Shown: positions 31,501 through 39,611 of the stretch, piece after piece | Layout of the letters: each line of letters begins with the position of its first letter | Numbering within the stretch: position 1 is the first letter of the stretch | From: Bacteroidales bacterium | GTDB taxonomy: Bacteria; Bacteroidota; Bacteroidia; Bacteroidales; UBA932 | Direction: 5' to 3' | DNA length: 56,086 bases | NCBI GenBank assembly: GCA_017453565.1 | Contig: JAFTEQ010000040.1 | Location: 1 to 56,086, forward strand | Made by a program: the position numbers and the translations under genes | The notes under the pieces: model-generated | Database searches by the model: none | What the model was told of the DNA's origin: nothing | Seen by the model: the letters and a program-made list of their open reading frames with translations, nothing else

Positions 31501-31862
31501 CGGCGGGCCGTCGACTTCACAATGGCGAAGGCTTCGGGCAGGATCTCAGTGAGGCATTTCTCAATGGCCTCGTCCTCTTCCTTCACCAGTTTGTCCGACT
31601 CGGTCGCCAGTTTTTCCTTCTCATCCACGGGGATATCCCCCGCGAGCGCCGTACGGATTTCTCCGATACGGTTTTCAAACGGCGCCTCCACGTCACGCAG
31701 GCGCTGCCTCAGGGCGGCGCTGCGCGCACGCAGTCCGTCGTGCGAAAGCGCATCGATCTCCTCGTAGGCGGCCAGCACCTGTTGGAGCAAGGGTTTGACC
31801 GCTTTGTAGTCCCGGTCGGCCTTGGAGCCGAACAAAGCCTTTATTATGTCTGCTAAAGCCAT
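28593..31862 (-). CDS. secA: Preprotein translocase ATPase SecA
   Basis: A 1089-residue SecA, the motor that pushes secretory proteins through SecYEG. Walker A is MATGEGKT (191-198), Walker B-like [19 protein letters not shown] follows, and the helicase motif GRGTDIKL and [13 protein letters not shown] are intact. The C-terminus has the zinc-binding SEC-C motif [16 protein letters not shown]. Compared with the E. coli enzyme, about 90 residues are inserted before the ATPase, containing a charged helical segment ([20 protein letters not shown]), as is usual in Bacteroidota. The TACCTTTG box at 31894-31901 gives a leader of about 30 bases. Confidence 0.98.
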   Translation of the reverse strand: MALADIIKALFGSKADRDYKAVKPLLQQVLAAYEEIDALSHDGLRARSAALRQRLRDVEAPFENRIGEIRTALAGDIPVDEKEKLATESDKLVKEEDEAIEKCLTEILPEAFAIVKSTARRFKENESFEVSATQFDRDLSVSHDFVRIEGDKAVYRNHWMAGGNEVTWDMVHYDVQLIGGIALHQGKIAEMATGEGKTLVATLPVFLNALAGKGVHVVTVNDYLSKRDSEWMGPLYMFHGLSVDCIDKHEPNSDARKKAYDCDITFGTNNEFGFDYLRDNMAVTEDDLVQRKHHYAIVDEVDSVLIDDARTPLIISGPVARAEDDAQFMEFRPFVERLYTAQRSLVNQVLNEAKKAIADGDEKNGGMLLLRAHKGLPKYSPLIKFLSEPGMKVLLQKAENYYMQDNEREMPVVTDPLYFVINEQQHSVDMTDKGHDVLASAVGNEDFFVLPDVGSGIAEIERSGDSPAVKQQRKDALMEDFSLKSERVHTVSQLLKAYTMFEKDIDYIIVDGKIKIVDEQTGRVMEGRRWSDGLHQAVEAKENVKVEAATQTFATITLQNYFRMYHKLAGMTGTAETEAGEFWSIYKLDVMVIPTNRPVIRDDQDDLIYKTKKAKYAAVIDRIVELSSAGRPVLVGTTDVETSELLSRMLRMRGIRHNVLNAKEHAREAEIVAQAGQSSTVTIATNMAGRGTDIKLSPEVKAAGGLAIIGTERHDSRRVDRQLRGRAGRQGDPGSSTFYISLEDKLMRLFGSERIAGMVDRLGMKDDEALESPMLSNAIEKAQKKVEENNFGIRKRLLEYDDVMNFQREAIYARRRNAISGDKIEIDLRNMMVDTASVLVERSSGMPYEEFRDTLMARFSIDCGFDEAFYEKAKEDELVSAVCHSMLDSYRRRMDALVERLAPVVKDVYEKQGSMYQNIAIPISDGRKTMTLSVNLQKAYESEGREVGRTLSKNIVLYQIDEHWKEHLREMDDLKQSVQNATYEQKDPIVVYKLESYNLFAEMLESLNQDVLSFLMRAFIPLRDAEAPQRAVARKPDMSRLQTQHSDLSTNGEQKSATPVKAEKKIGRNDPCPCGSGKKYKNCHGKGIV

Positions 31863-31893
31863 AAGCTATCTCGTAAGTATCAGAATAAGCAGA

Positions 31894-31901
31894 CAAAGGT
31901 A
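31894..31901 (-). promoter_or_regulatory. -7 box of secA
   Basis: TACCTTTG on the minus strand matches TAnnTTTG, 31 bases upstream of the secA ATG. Confidence 0.7.
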
Positions 31902-31931
31902 CGATTTTTTTCCGATATCAAAATTTTTACC

Positions 31932-31939
31932 TATCTTTG
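31932..31939 (+). promoter_or_regulatory. -7 box of tRNA-Gly
   Basis: TATCTTTG matches TAnnTTTG, 14 bases before the first base of the tRNA. Confidence 0.75.
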
Positions 31940-31953
31940 CTGTCCACGTAAAA

Positions 31954-32024
31954 GCGGGATTAGCACATCGGTAGTGCATTGGCTTCCCAAGCCAAGGAGG
32001 AGGGTTCGACTCCCTTATCCCGCT
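31954..32024 (+). tRNA. tRNA-Gly (anticodon CCC)
   Basis: The cloverleaf folds cleanly: acceptor GCGGGAT with ATCCCGC, anticodon stem TTGGC/GCCAA around the loop TTCCCAA (anticodon CCC), and T arm GAGGG-TTCGACT-CCCTT. CCA is not encoded. It has its own TATCTTTG promoter and an intrinsic terminator right after. Confidence 0.95.
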
Positions 32025-32030
32025 CCGGGA

Positions 32031-32062
32031 AGCGGCGCAGGAGCACTGTGCCGCTCTTTTTA
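32031..32062 (+). terminator. Intrinsic terminator after tRNA-Gly
   Basis: AGCGGCGCAG (32031-32040) pairs with CTGTGCCGCT (32046-32055), with one G-U pair and a 5-base loop, followed by CTTTTTAT. It ends 5 bases before the ATG of the radical SAM gene. Confidence 0.85.
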
Positions 32063-32066
32063 TCCG

Positions 32067-33317
32067 ATGGCCCAGATCGACACCCTCACCCTCGAAGACG
32101 CCCTCCGTTTTTCCGGTCCGGCATCCTTCAACCTGCTCATCAAGCCGGCGGGATCGCGCTGCAACCTGTTGTGCCGCTACTGCTACTATCTGGACAAACT
32201 CGAGCTGTACGGCGGACGCGAACCCGTGATGGACGAGGAAGACCTGGAACGCCTCATCCGGACCTACCTGCGCGACTGCGCCACCCCGGACGTCACCTTC
32301 AACTGGCACGGCGGCGAACCCCTGCTGCTCGGGCCCGGGTTCTTCCGGAAAGCCGTGGAACTCCAGCGCCGCTATGCCGACGGCAAACGCGTCCACAACA
32401 CCCTTCAGACCAATGGCACGCTCCTCACCCCGGAATGGGCCGATTTCTTCGCCCGGGAAGGGTTCCTGCTGGGCGTCTCGGTGGACGGGCCTTCCTGCGT
32501 GCACGACCGCTACCGCAAGGACCGCAAGGGCGTTTCTACCCTGGAAAAAACCCTGAAGGGCCTGACGCTGCTGCACGAGGCCGGCGCGGAATACAACCTG
32601 CTCGCCACGGTGAACCGCGCTTCTGAAGGACGCGGCAAGGAAGTCTACCGGTTCCTGCGCAGTCTGGGCACGCCCTTCATCCAGTTTTCGCCTGTCGTGG
32701 AACTCATCCGCAAAGGCCCCGGCGGGGAACGCATCGCGGCACCGGGCTCCTCCGACGCCGTCCGCGCACCCTGGTCGGTGAGCGATACGGGTTTCGGCCG
32801 CTTTCTCTGCGACGTCTTCGACGACTGGGTTCTCAGCGATGTGGGAACGGTCTTCGTGAACTATTTCGACGCCACGCTCGCCTGCCTCTGCGGCGTCCGG
32901 CCCGGCATCTGCTCTTTCGCCGAGACCTGCGGCGGCAACGCGGCTGTGGAGCACAACGGCGACGTCTACAGCTGCGACCATTTCGTCTATCCCGAATTCC
33001 TCCTGGGGAACCTCTACCGTCAGCCGCTCGCCGACATGATGCAGAGCCCCGCCCAGATGGCATTCGGCCTCAAAAAGCGGGAAGGGCTCCCGAAAGCCTG
33101 CCGCAGCTGCGAATGGTTCGGCCGCTGCCACGGCGGCTGCCCCAAACACCGCCTGTACGGGGCTGGCAACGTGCTCTGCGAAGGCTACAGACTGTATTTC
33201 AGGCACACGGCCCCCTATATGGAAAAGATGAAAGAGCTGCTGGAAGCGGGACAGGCCCCCTCGGGCATCATGCCTTGGGCGCGCCTTCGAGTCCGCGATG
33301 CCAGAAACGGGCGGTGA
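32067..33317 (+). CDS. Anaerobic sulfatase-maturating-type radical SAM enzyme
   Basis: A 416-residue radical SAM/SPASM protein of the anSME type, which oxidises an active-site Cys or Ser of sulfatases to formylglycine. The radical SAM cluster motif is C32-NLL-C36-RY-C39; the SPASM clusters use the C-terminal set (CGGNAAVEHNGDVYSCDHFV; CRSCEWFGRCHGGCPKHR). I start at MAQIDTLTLE (32067); the open frame extends into the tRNA, which cannot be coding. No sulfatase gene is in the window, so clients lie elsewhere. There is no space for a promoter between the tRNA terminator and the ATG. The 3' end overlaps nrdG by 50 bases. Confidence 0.85.
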   Translation: MAQIDTLTLEDALRFSGPASFNLLIKPAGSRCNLLCRYCYYLDKLELYGGREPVMDEEDLERLIRTYLRDCATPDVTFNWHGGEPLLLGPGFFRKAVELQRRYADGKRVHNTLQTNGTLLTPEWADFFAREGFLLGVSVDGPSCVHDRYRKDRKGVSTLEKTLKGLTLLHEAGAEYNLLATVNRASEGRGKEVYRFLRSLGTPFIQFSPVVELIRKGPGGERIAAPGSSDAVRAPWSVSDTGFGRFLCDVFDDWVLSDVGTVFVNYFDATLACLCGVRPGICSFAETCGGNAAVEHNGDVYSCDHFVYPEFLLGNLYRQPLADMMQSPAQMAFGLKKREGLPKACRSCEWFGRCHGGCPKHRLYGAGNVLCEGYRLYFRHTAPYMEKMKELLEAGQAPSGIMPWARLRVRDARNGR

Positions 33318-33759
33318 TATCCTCCCGCTCCGCTCCGCCGCCGCGTACCCGGTACAGACGCTGATTGGTAGCCGGATTGTTGAGCGGCCCGCATTCGGGC
33401 CGGTAAGGCCCCAGTTTCACATAGTCGAACGCCGCCCACAGGGCATCCTCAACCTGTTCCCTGCCGGAATAGAGGGCCAGGGCCACATCATAATGGCTCC
33501 GGATATGACGCGCCAGCGCGAGCAGGGCCTGCGGGTCCTTCCCCTCTCCCAGGAATAGGAAACAATCCACCCCGAAATTGGAAGCAAAGAGGGCGTCCAC
33601 CGCTTCAGGCGTCAACTCCTCTCCCACATCTTCCCGCAGGAAGGGAGAATGGCAGCCTATGCAAGTACCCCGGCAGTTGCTGATCTCAACCGCCAGGGTA
33701 AGCCGGTCCGGAATCTCCTCCAGAACGACGGAAGTCATCCGGGGGACGTATTTGATCAT
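33268..33759 (-). CDS. nrdG: Anaerobic ribonucleotide reductase activase
   Basis: A 163-residue radical SAM activase that installs the glycyl radical on NrdD. The cluster motif is C29-RGT-C33-IG-C36. I start at MIKYVPRMTS (33759), whose ATG overlaps the nrdD stop (ATGA). The 3' part (from about RVRGGGAERED) overlaps the convergent radical SAM gene by 50 bases, so one of the two C-termini is under dual coding constraint. Confidence 0.93.
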   Translation of the reverse strand: MIKYVPRMTSVVLEEIPDRLTLAVEISNCRGTCIGCHSPFLREDVGEELTPEAVDALFASNFGVDCFLFLGEGKDPQALLALARHIRSHYDVALALYSGREQVEDALWAAFDYVKLGPYRPECGPLNNPATNQRLYRVRGGGAEREDITARFWHRGLEGAPKA

Positions 33760-35945
33760 TGCTGCTTGGGCGGAGCGGCGTAATACCGGTGGTTCGCCTC
33801 GTCCTGACGCATCTCGCTGAACGAGGAAATGCGTTTCAGGTAACCAATCACCCGCGTGAGGTAGTCGAGGTTCTTGCTGCCGCACTTGGGACAGACCGTA
33901 AGCGTGTCCTTGGAGATGTAGCCGCAGTCATTGCAGACCGTGTTGCGGCAGTTGAAGGTGAAGTAGTTGGTGCCGTAGTGGGCCGCCACGTTGAGCAATT
34001 GCCGGTACTGGTCCTGGCTGAGGTGCTCGGCCAGGTTCATGTGCAGCGCGCTGCCTCCGTCGAGGTACTTCACATACTCTTCCCCGTGGAGTTTGAACTT
34101 GTCGATGATGGACAGGTTCTCGTCTTCCGGGTTGTAGAAGTACGAACTGTACATGTTGTGCTTGGGCGAGACGAAATAGCCGTCCTTCTTGTCCCACTTG
34201 TAGTTCTTTCCGGAAAGGTTCTCACCCGGGACGAACTCCGTGTTGAACATGCAGTCTTTCGTACGGTCCTTGCGGTTGGAGATGTTGATGGTCTCCAGCA
34301 GGTTGTTCACGAACTCGCTGTAAGCCTCGTTGGGCGAGATCTCCAGACCCAGGAACTCGGCCGCGTCGGTCATGCCGTTCACGCCCAGCGTGAGGTACTG
34401 ACGCTTCATGTCGATGAACCCGGCCTTGTAAACGTCGAGCATCTCGGCGTTCAGGAAGTCCTTGATAATCTCGTTGAACGCCGTCTGGTATTTGTGCACG
34501 CGCTCGCACATGGCGGTCACATCCTCGCGGATGTAGCCGTAGAGTTCCTCCTTGTCGTACGAGGCGGGATCGAGCGCCTTGCCGGCCTCCATCTCCACGC
34601 CCTTCTTCTCGCGGAAGTAGCGGCGGGCGGAATCCTGGATGAGCCGGTTGAGGTTGATGGTCATCACCGACTTGGAGCCCGTGGAGACCGATGCCGTACC
34701 CATGGAATACTGGTGCGTGGTGTGGTTGTGGCCGTCTTCAACGTCTTTGAGCGAATTGCGCAGGCGGCAGCAGCTCGAGAGGCTGTCGGGGCTGTTGGAG
34801 ATGTAGCAGAAGAAACTGTGTCCCTTCGACCACATCCTGGCCGTGAAGTCGGCGTACTCCTTGTCCACATAATCGTCGCCGCCGTCGGTCAGCAGGGCCA
34901 TGGTCTCCACCGGGAAGGTGAGGATGTAGTGGTTGCGCTCCTCGTTGAACCACTCCATGAAGTGTTTCTGCAGCCAGGAGAGCGTCTCCCACTTGGGCGC
35001 GGTCCCGTCGGGGAAACGGAAGTCGGAGAACACGCCCTCGAAATATGGCTTGTCGAAATAGCCGATGTTCCAGAACACGGTCTGGTAACCGCGGTTGCCG
35101 GCCGGCATGTTCATGGAGTGCACCACCTGCTGGAAGCAGTTGTCGATGACCTTCACAAGCGTGCGCTGCTTGCGATTCTTCTCCACGATCTCATCGAGGT
35201 GATCGAGATAGTCGTCGCCGTAGTCCTTGCGGATGAAGTAGTCGAGGTACATCAGGAATTCCGGAGTGGCCACGGCCCCCATGAACTGCGAGGAGATGGA
35301 GTAGACGAGGTTGATGAACTCGCCGCAGAACGACTTGAGGTCGGTGGGGGCGACGGACACGCCGCCCAGTTCGCGCAGGCCGCTCATCAGGAAGGGATAC
35401 ATGGTGATGGCCACGCAGTAGGGATAACCCGGCGTGCCGCTCTCGTCATGCTTGTAGAGCACGTGCGACTCCAGGTCCTTGATGTACTGCTCGGCAAGCT
35501 TGTAGTCATACAGGGCCTTGATCTTGTCCTGCATGATGTAGCGGTTCTGCTTGATGTTGTTCTCCTTGTAGAGTTCCTGTCCCAGCGTGACGATATTCTT
35601 GCGGGTCACGTTGGCGTTGGCGTCGAACTTCGAGCCCGTGGCGGCGTTGGAGGCCTTGATGTAGTCCTTGATGAAGTCGCGCTTCTTGCGCAGGTCGAGC
35701 CCGGCGTCGAAGGTCTCGATATACTCGCGGGCCACCTTCTTGTTGATGGACATGAGGGAATCGACCACCTGCCGGCGGATCTCCTGGCTGGACATCTTGT
35801 CATAGATATACAGGTTGTCCACCACAGAAACGACCACGTCTTCCGGGCAGGGCTGGCCCGTCGACACATAGGCCTGACGGATACCGCGCATCAATTTCTC
35901 CTTATCATACTCTTCAAACGTGCCGTTTGTTTTCCTAACGTCCAT
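33756..35945 (-). CDS. nrdD: Anaerobic ribonucleoside-triphosphate reductase
   Basis: A 729-residue class III ribonucleotide reductase making dNTPs without oxygen. An N-terminal ATP-cone (about 1-90: MDVRKTNGTFEEYDKEKLMR) provides allosteric control. The C-terminus has the zinc site CNDCGY and CPKCGS and the glycyl radical loop TRVIGYLKRIS with G701. It is followed by nrdG with an ATGA overlap. The leader of about 105 bases from the TACCTTTG box (36052-36059) contains a short GC hairpin followed by six T. Its presence with anSME-type enzymes marks an anaerobic lifestyle. Confidence 0.97.
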   Translation of the reverse strand: MDVRKTNGTFEEYDKEKLMRGIRQAYVSTGQPCPEDVVVSVVDNLYIYDKMSSQEIRRQVVDSLMSINKKVAREYIETFDAGLDLRKKRDFIKDYIKASNAATGSKFDANANVTRKNIVTLGQELYKENNIKQNRYIMQDKIKALYDYKLAEQYIKDLESHVLYKHDESGTPGYPYCVAITMYPFLMSGLRELGGVSVAPTDLKSFCGEFINLVYSISSQFMGAVATPEFLMYLDYFIRKDYGDDYLDHLDEIVEKNRKQRTLVKVIDNCFQQVVHSMNMPAGNRGYQTVFWNIGYFDKPYFEGVFSDFRFPDGTAPKWETLSWLQKHFMEWFNEERNHYILTFPVETMALLTDGGDDYVDKEYADFTARMWSKGHSFFCYISNSPDSLSSCCRLRNSLKDVEDGHNHTTHQYSMGTASVSTGSKSVMTINLNRLIQDSARRYFREKKGVEMEAGKALDPASYDKEELYGYIREDVTAMCERVHKYQTAFNEIIKDFLNAEMLDVYKAGFIDMKRQYLTLGVNGMTDAAEFLGLEISPNEAYSEFVNNLLETINISNRKDRTKDCMFNTEFVPGENLSGKNYKWDKKDGYFVSPKHNMYSSYFYNPEDENLSIIDKFKLHGEEYVKYLDGGSALHMNLAEHLSQDQYRQLLNVAAHYGTNYFTFNCRNTVCNDCGYISKDTLTVCPKCGSKNLDYLTRVIGYLKRISSFSEMRQDEANHRYYAAPPKQQ

Positions 35946-35997
35946 ACTATAAGCGATTTAGGTTTAAATTAGTTCATCGTGCAAACCGGAACGGGGC

Positions 35998-36018
35998 AAA
36001 AAATTCCGGACTGTCCGG
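35998..36018 (-). promoter_or_regulatory. Terminator-like hairpin in the nrdD leader (attenuator candidate)
   Basis: On the minus strand CCGGA-CAG-TCCGG (36018-36006) is followed by AA and six T (36003-35998), between the -7 box and the nrdD ATG. The stem is only 5 bp, so strength is doubtful. Confidence 0.4.
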
Positions 36019-36051
36019 CGACAATCCGACTTCGTTCCAACTTTTCGTAGA

Positions 36052-36059
36052 CAAAGGTA
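36052..36059 (-). promoter_or_regulatory. -7 box of nrdD-nrdG
   Basis: TACCTTTG on the minus strand matches TAnnTTTG and abuts the pepD terminator. It implies a leader of about 100 bases, long for this window. Confidence 0.65.
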
Positions 36060-36060
36060 G

Positions 36061-36093
36061 AAAAACGGGATGCATTTTTTCCATGCACCCCGT
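36061..36093 (-). terminator. Intrinsic terminator after pepD
   Basis: On the minus strand ACGGGGTGCAT pairs with ATGCATCCCGT (one mismatch) and is followed by TTTTTC. It lies 47 bases after the pepD stop and directly before the nrdD promoter. Confidence 0.8.
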
Positions 36094-36139
36094 CAAAAGT
36101 TATCAACAATGTTTGTAACAATCTGAAACAAATCCGTTC

Positions 36140-37591
36140 CTAACGCTCAGGGACGGCCTCCAGCACGGCTTTCAGGAAATCCCAGGCTTTCTGGACCGAA
36201 GGGATGTGCGCACGCTCGTCGGGCGAGTGGGGACTCAGGAGGGTGGGGCCGAACGAAATCATGTCGAGCCCGGGAAAGATACCGCCGATGATCCCGCATT
36301 CGAGCCCGGCATGGATGGCCATGACCGCCGGCTCCTTGCCGTAGAGTTTCTTGTAGGAAGCCTTCATCACACGAAGGATCTCGCTCCCCTCATCGGGCGC
36401 CCAGCCCGAATAGCCGCCCGTGAAGCGCACCTTGATCCCGGCGGGCTCCAGCGCGGAGGCGACCCGGCGCGAAAGGGCCTTCTTGGCACTGTCGATGAAA
36501 CTGCGCATGAGGGTCACCACCGACACCTTTCCGTCGGCGATGCGCACGATGGCCAGGTTGTTCGAGGTCTCCACGGTTCCGGGCATAGTCTGCGACATCC
36601 GCTCCACACCGTCGGGACAGGCCAGGACGGCGCCCACCAGGCGGCGGGCCTCCTCGTCACGCACATAGGCGCGGCGTTCCTTGGCGGGCACGAACAGGAT
36701 CTTCATACCGGGATCGGTCTGCCGGTACTCGTCGAAGATGGCGCGGCCTTCCTTGCGCACGATGCGTGCGACCTGTTCCGGATTCTTAACATAGAGGGTC
36801 AGGCGCGCGTCGCGCGGGATGGCGTTGCGCATATTCCCGCCTGCAAACGAGACGAGGTGCGCGTCGGCCTTCGCAAGGATGGCGTCCGCAAGGCGGGCGG
36901 CGATGCGGTTCGCGTTCGCCCGGCAGAGGATGATGTCCATGCCGGAATGTCCGCCCTGGCAGCCCTTCACCTCAAGGGCATAGGCGTGGTAGCCGCCGGG
37001 ACGCGGCACCCGCGTATAGCGGCCGCTGCCCTCGGTGTCGAGTCCGCCGGCGCAACCCACATAGAGTTCACCCTCGGTCTCGGAATCGAGGTTGATGAGA
37101 ATCTCGCCCTTGAGCGATCCGGGTTTCAGGGCGTTCGCCCCCGTCATGCCGGTCTCCTCATCGTAAGTCACAAGCACCTCCAGGGGGCCGTGGGGAATGT
37201 CTTTCGACTCGGCCACGGCCATGGCCATGGCCACGCCGAGGCCGTTGTCGGCCCCCAGGGTCGTACCCTTCGCGCGCAGCCACTCGCCATCGACCCAGGT
37301 CTCGATGGGATCGGTCTCGAAGTTGTGCGCCGAATCGGGATTCTTCTGCGGCACCATGTCCATGTGCCCCTGAAGAATCACGCCTTTGCGCTTCTCGTAA
37401 CCGGGCGTCGCCGGGATGCGCATAATCACGTTGCCCGTGGCGTCGGTACGGGTGTCCACGCCGTGGGTCTTTCCCCACTCAAGCAGGAAAGCGCGCACCC
37501 GCTCCTCGTGCTTGGACGGACGGGGCTGGCGGGTGAGCTGATAGAAATTATTCCAGACAATCGCCGGAGTCAGATCTTTGATACTTGCCAT
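36140..37591 (-). CDS. pepD: Aminoacyl-histidine dipeptidase (M20 family)
   Basis: A 483-residue M20C dipeptidase (carnosinase-like, PepD), a cytoplasmic di-zinc enzyme that splits dipeptides. Zinc and catalytic motifs are GHMDMVPQ, the bridging aspartate in LGADNGLGVA, the general base pair in YDEETGMTG, and the C-terminal histidine in LLSPHSPDERAHI. The lid/dimerisation domain lies about 205-400. Last gene of an operon with DUF4831 and an acyltransferase, with a terminator after it. A peptide transporter lies on the other side of the shared divergent promoter region, a logical partner. Confidence 0.93.
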   Translation of the reverse strand: MASIKDLTPAIVWNNFYQLTRQPRPSKHEERVRAFLLEWGKTHGVDTRTDATGNVIMRIPATPGYEKRKGVILQGHMDMVPQKNPDSAHNFETDPIETWVDGEWLRAKGTTLGADNGLGVAMAMAVAESKDIPHGPLEVLVTYDEETGMTGANALKPGSLKGEILINLDSETEGELYVGCAGGLDTEGSGRYTRVPRPGGYHAYALEVKGCQGGHSGMDIILCRANANRIAARLADAILAKADAHLVSFAGGNMRNAIPRDARLTLYVKNPEQVARIVRKEGRAIFDEYRQTDPGMKILFVPAKERRAYVRDEEARRLVGAVLACPDGVERMSQTMPGTVETSNNLAIVRIADGKVSVVTLMRSFIDSAKKALSRRVASALEPAGIKVRFTGGYSGWAPDEGSEILRVMKASYKKLYGKEPAVMAIHAGLECGIIGGIFPGLDMISFGPTLLSPHSPDERAHIPSVQKAWDFLKAVLEAVPER

Positions 37592-37610
37592 AAGTTATTG
37601 CTATTAGTGT

Positions 37611-38615
37611 CTATTTCGTTACGGGCCAGGAGGCCTGGATGCCCAGCTGGTACACCGGTACGCGAGTCTGCAGCAGAGTCGCCACGCCATCGGTCAGGCG
37701 GGCCTTGCAGATGGCCGGGATGCGGTACTGGATGCTCTGCGCGGCCTTTGCCGCCTTGGGGTCCGCTTCGGGCTCGGCCACGGTCTCGGGCTTGAGTTCC
37801 AGATAATACGGACGGCCCGACATATTGTCGGCCGGCACGAGGCCTTCGGAATCAGACAGACGGAACGCCACATAGAGCTGGTTCTTGGTCTGCGGGGCCG
37901 GAATCACCTCGAAGACGGCGGACTGGCTGCCTTTTTCGGAGTAGCCGGTGAAGAGGGTGAGGTAATCGGCTTCCAGTTTATCGAGGGCGTCGATGGTGGC
38001 CTTCATGGCTTCGCCGCTGTAGGTGGCGTCGGTGTCACCCACCAGGATCTTGTACTTGTTTTCCCGGATCCGGAAGATCATTTCGGCCACTTCCTGGGCC
38101 TTCTTCTCGAGCGACTTTTCCACCACCACGCTCTGCTGCACGGTCTCCTGTCCCTTGTTATACAGGGTGTTCGACGCGCGCGTCAGATTGGCGGGAATAC
38201 CCCGGGAAGCGAAATCGGCTTCAGACTTGAGCGGATACTTCCAGCCCGACTCTTCCGAATAGGCTCCGGATGTGCCGGAAACGAGCCCCTGCGTGGTGAG
38301 CTGCAGCATGGCTTCGGGGACACCCGCCTTGCCGGGCACGAAGGTAAAACGCTGCGCGGCATCGGCTTCCACATAGGGGCGGAGCGAGATGGAACTGATG
38401 TCGAAACGGGTGTAATCCTGCTCGGGAGCATCCACACCGAGGTATTTCTGCGCATAGCGCGCATAAGGACCCGCGAAGAAAACTTCCTGTTCCACGTCTA
38501 CGCGGAATACCAGGACGGTCTGGGGCAGGGCGTAGGAGACGCTCCCCTGCGCCCGCAGGGAACCCGCTCCGAAAAGGCTGGCCAGCAGGGCCGCCAAAAC
38601 GATTCTTTTGTACAT
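37611..38615 (-). CDS. DUF4831 secreted protein
   Basis: A protein of 334 residues from MYKRIVLAALLASLFGAG (38615), which gives a signal peptide ending at LRAQG; an in-frame ATG at 38636 would overlap the upstream gene. The body matches the pattern of DUF4831, a Bacteroidota-only family: VSYALPQTVLVFRVDVEQEV, GPYARYAQKYLGV, and the RIRENKYKILVGDTDATYSG segment. The function is unknown. It lies between an LpxL-like acyltransferase and pepD, with short gaps (11 and 19 bases). Confidence 0.8.
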   Translation of the reverse strand: MYKRIVLAALLASLFGAGSLRAQGSVSYALPQTVLVFRVDVEQEVFFAGPYARYAQKYLGVDAPEQDYTRFDISSISLRPYVEADAAQRFTFVPGKAGVPEAMLQLTTQGLVSGTSGAYSEESGWKYPLKSEADFASRGIPANLTRASNTLYNKGQETVQQSVVVEKSLEKKAQEVAEMIFRIRENKYKILVGDTDATYSGEAMKATIDALDKLEADYLTLFTGYSEKGSQSAVFEVIPAPQTKNQLYVAFRLSDSEGLVPADNMSGRPYYLELKPETVAEPEADPKAAKAAQSIQYRIPAICKARLTDGVATLLQTRVPVYQLGIQASWPVTK

Positions 38616-38626
38616 AACGATCAAAG

Positions 38627-39526
38627 TCATTTCCATCGCCGGTGCGTCCAGAGATAATTCTCGGGCATGGCTTCGAGGTCCTTCTCCAGCAGGCGGTAGT
38701 AGGTTGTCATAATCTCTTCGGCGCTCATCTGCGACGCATCGCGGCAGATGGCCGTGTATTCAAATACGTAATGCCCGCGCGAAACGGGTTTCATGTTCAG
38801 GTAGGCCACGGCGAAACCGAACTTGCGGGCCAGGGTAGCCGCCCCCAGCATGGTCCGGCAACGCTGATGCATGAAGGTCACCTCCATCTCGTTCATGGCA
38901 AAGCCGTAGGGACGCTGGTCGGTGTTGATGTTGTAGATCTTCTTTTCGGCCTTGTGCGTGATGGCGTAGCGCAGCAGCGCACGCGACTCCAGGTAGCCGG
39001 TAAAGGTCCCCTCCCGCAGCGGCCGGCAACGGTTTTCGGCCATCAGCTCATCCCACAGGCGGCTCGAGAGCTGCTTGTAGACCGCGCAGAAATTGTCCTC
39101 CCGCAGGCCGGTGGTGCCGTCGTAATGGGGCAGACCTCCGAAGAGTTCCCAGTTGCCCGTGTGCGAATACATGACCACCACGCTCGGCGCCGCGTCGAAG
39201 AGTTCACGCAGCACATCCGGATTGGCGATGGTGCAGATTCCCTGACGCTGCAGACGCTTCACGCTGCTGGCCCCGAACCAGACCGTCTCCACAAGCAGGT
39301 CGGCGAAATGACGGTAGAAGGCGTGTTTGATCTCACGGATCCTGCCGTATTTGTAGTCGGGGAAGGCGCGGGCGAGGTTCACCGCCACGTCGTCGGTCCG
39401 GTAGCAGATCACCCGTTCCGCCAGGAAGGCGAGGAAGGGGGAGAAAACCGCATAATGGACACGCAGCGGCAGATGGCCCAGCAGCCGCATCAGGCCTTTC
39501 AAAAGATATTTGCCGATCTTTCTCAT
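38627..39526 (-). CDS. LpxL/HtrB-like lipid A acyltransferase
   Basis: A 299-residue inner-membrane acyltransferase that likely adds a late acyl chain to lipid A. The HX4(D/E) catalytic motif is the H of MYSHTGNWELF, with E five residues on; NTDQRPYGFA and FEYTAIC follow the family pattern. I start at MRKIGKYLLKG (39526); the open frame extends to a GTG at 39661, but that would run through the promoter region and the start of the divergent transporter gene. First gene of an operon with DUF4831 and pepD. Confidence 0.88.
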   Translation of the reverse strand: MRKIGKYLLKGLMRLLGHLPLRVHYAVFSPFLAFLAERVICYRTDDVAVNLARAFPDYKYGRIREIKHAFYRHFADLLVETVWFGASSVKRLQRQGICTIANPDVLRELFDAAPSVVVMYSHTGNWELFGGLPHYDGTTGLREDNFCAVYKQLSSRLWDELMAENRCRPLREGTFTGYLESRALLRYAITHKAEKKIYNINTDQRPYGFAMNEMEVTFMHQRCRTMLGAATLARKFGFAVAYLNMKPVSRGHYVFEYTAICRDASQMSAEEIMTTYYRLLEKDLEAMPENYLWTHRRWK

Positions 39527-39532
39527 CCCGAC

Positions 39533-39540
39533 AAAGATAG
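39533..39540 (-). promoter_or_regulatory. -7 box of the lpxL-like operon
   Basis: TATCTTTG on the minus strand matches TAnnTTTG, about 7 bases before the ATG (position accurate to one base). A short leader is implied. Confidence 0.65.
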
Positions 39541-39571
39541 AAAAAATCCACCACTTCTTTGGGAAAATCCT

Positions 39572-39579
39572 TATATTTG
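39572..39579 (+). promoter_or_regulatory. -7 box of the POT transporter operon
   Basis: TATATTTG matches TAnnTTTG about 32 bases before the ATG at 39612. Confidence 0.7.
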
Positions 39580-39611
39580 TACGCTTCGGACAAACAATAA
39601 AACACCAGTAT

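Noticed and set aside
29721-31856. Long plus-strand frame opposite secA
   Set aside because: His/Val/Gly-rich shadow of SecA codons.
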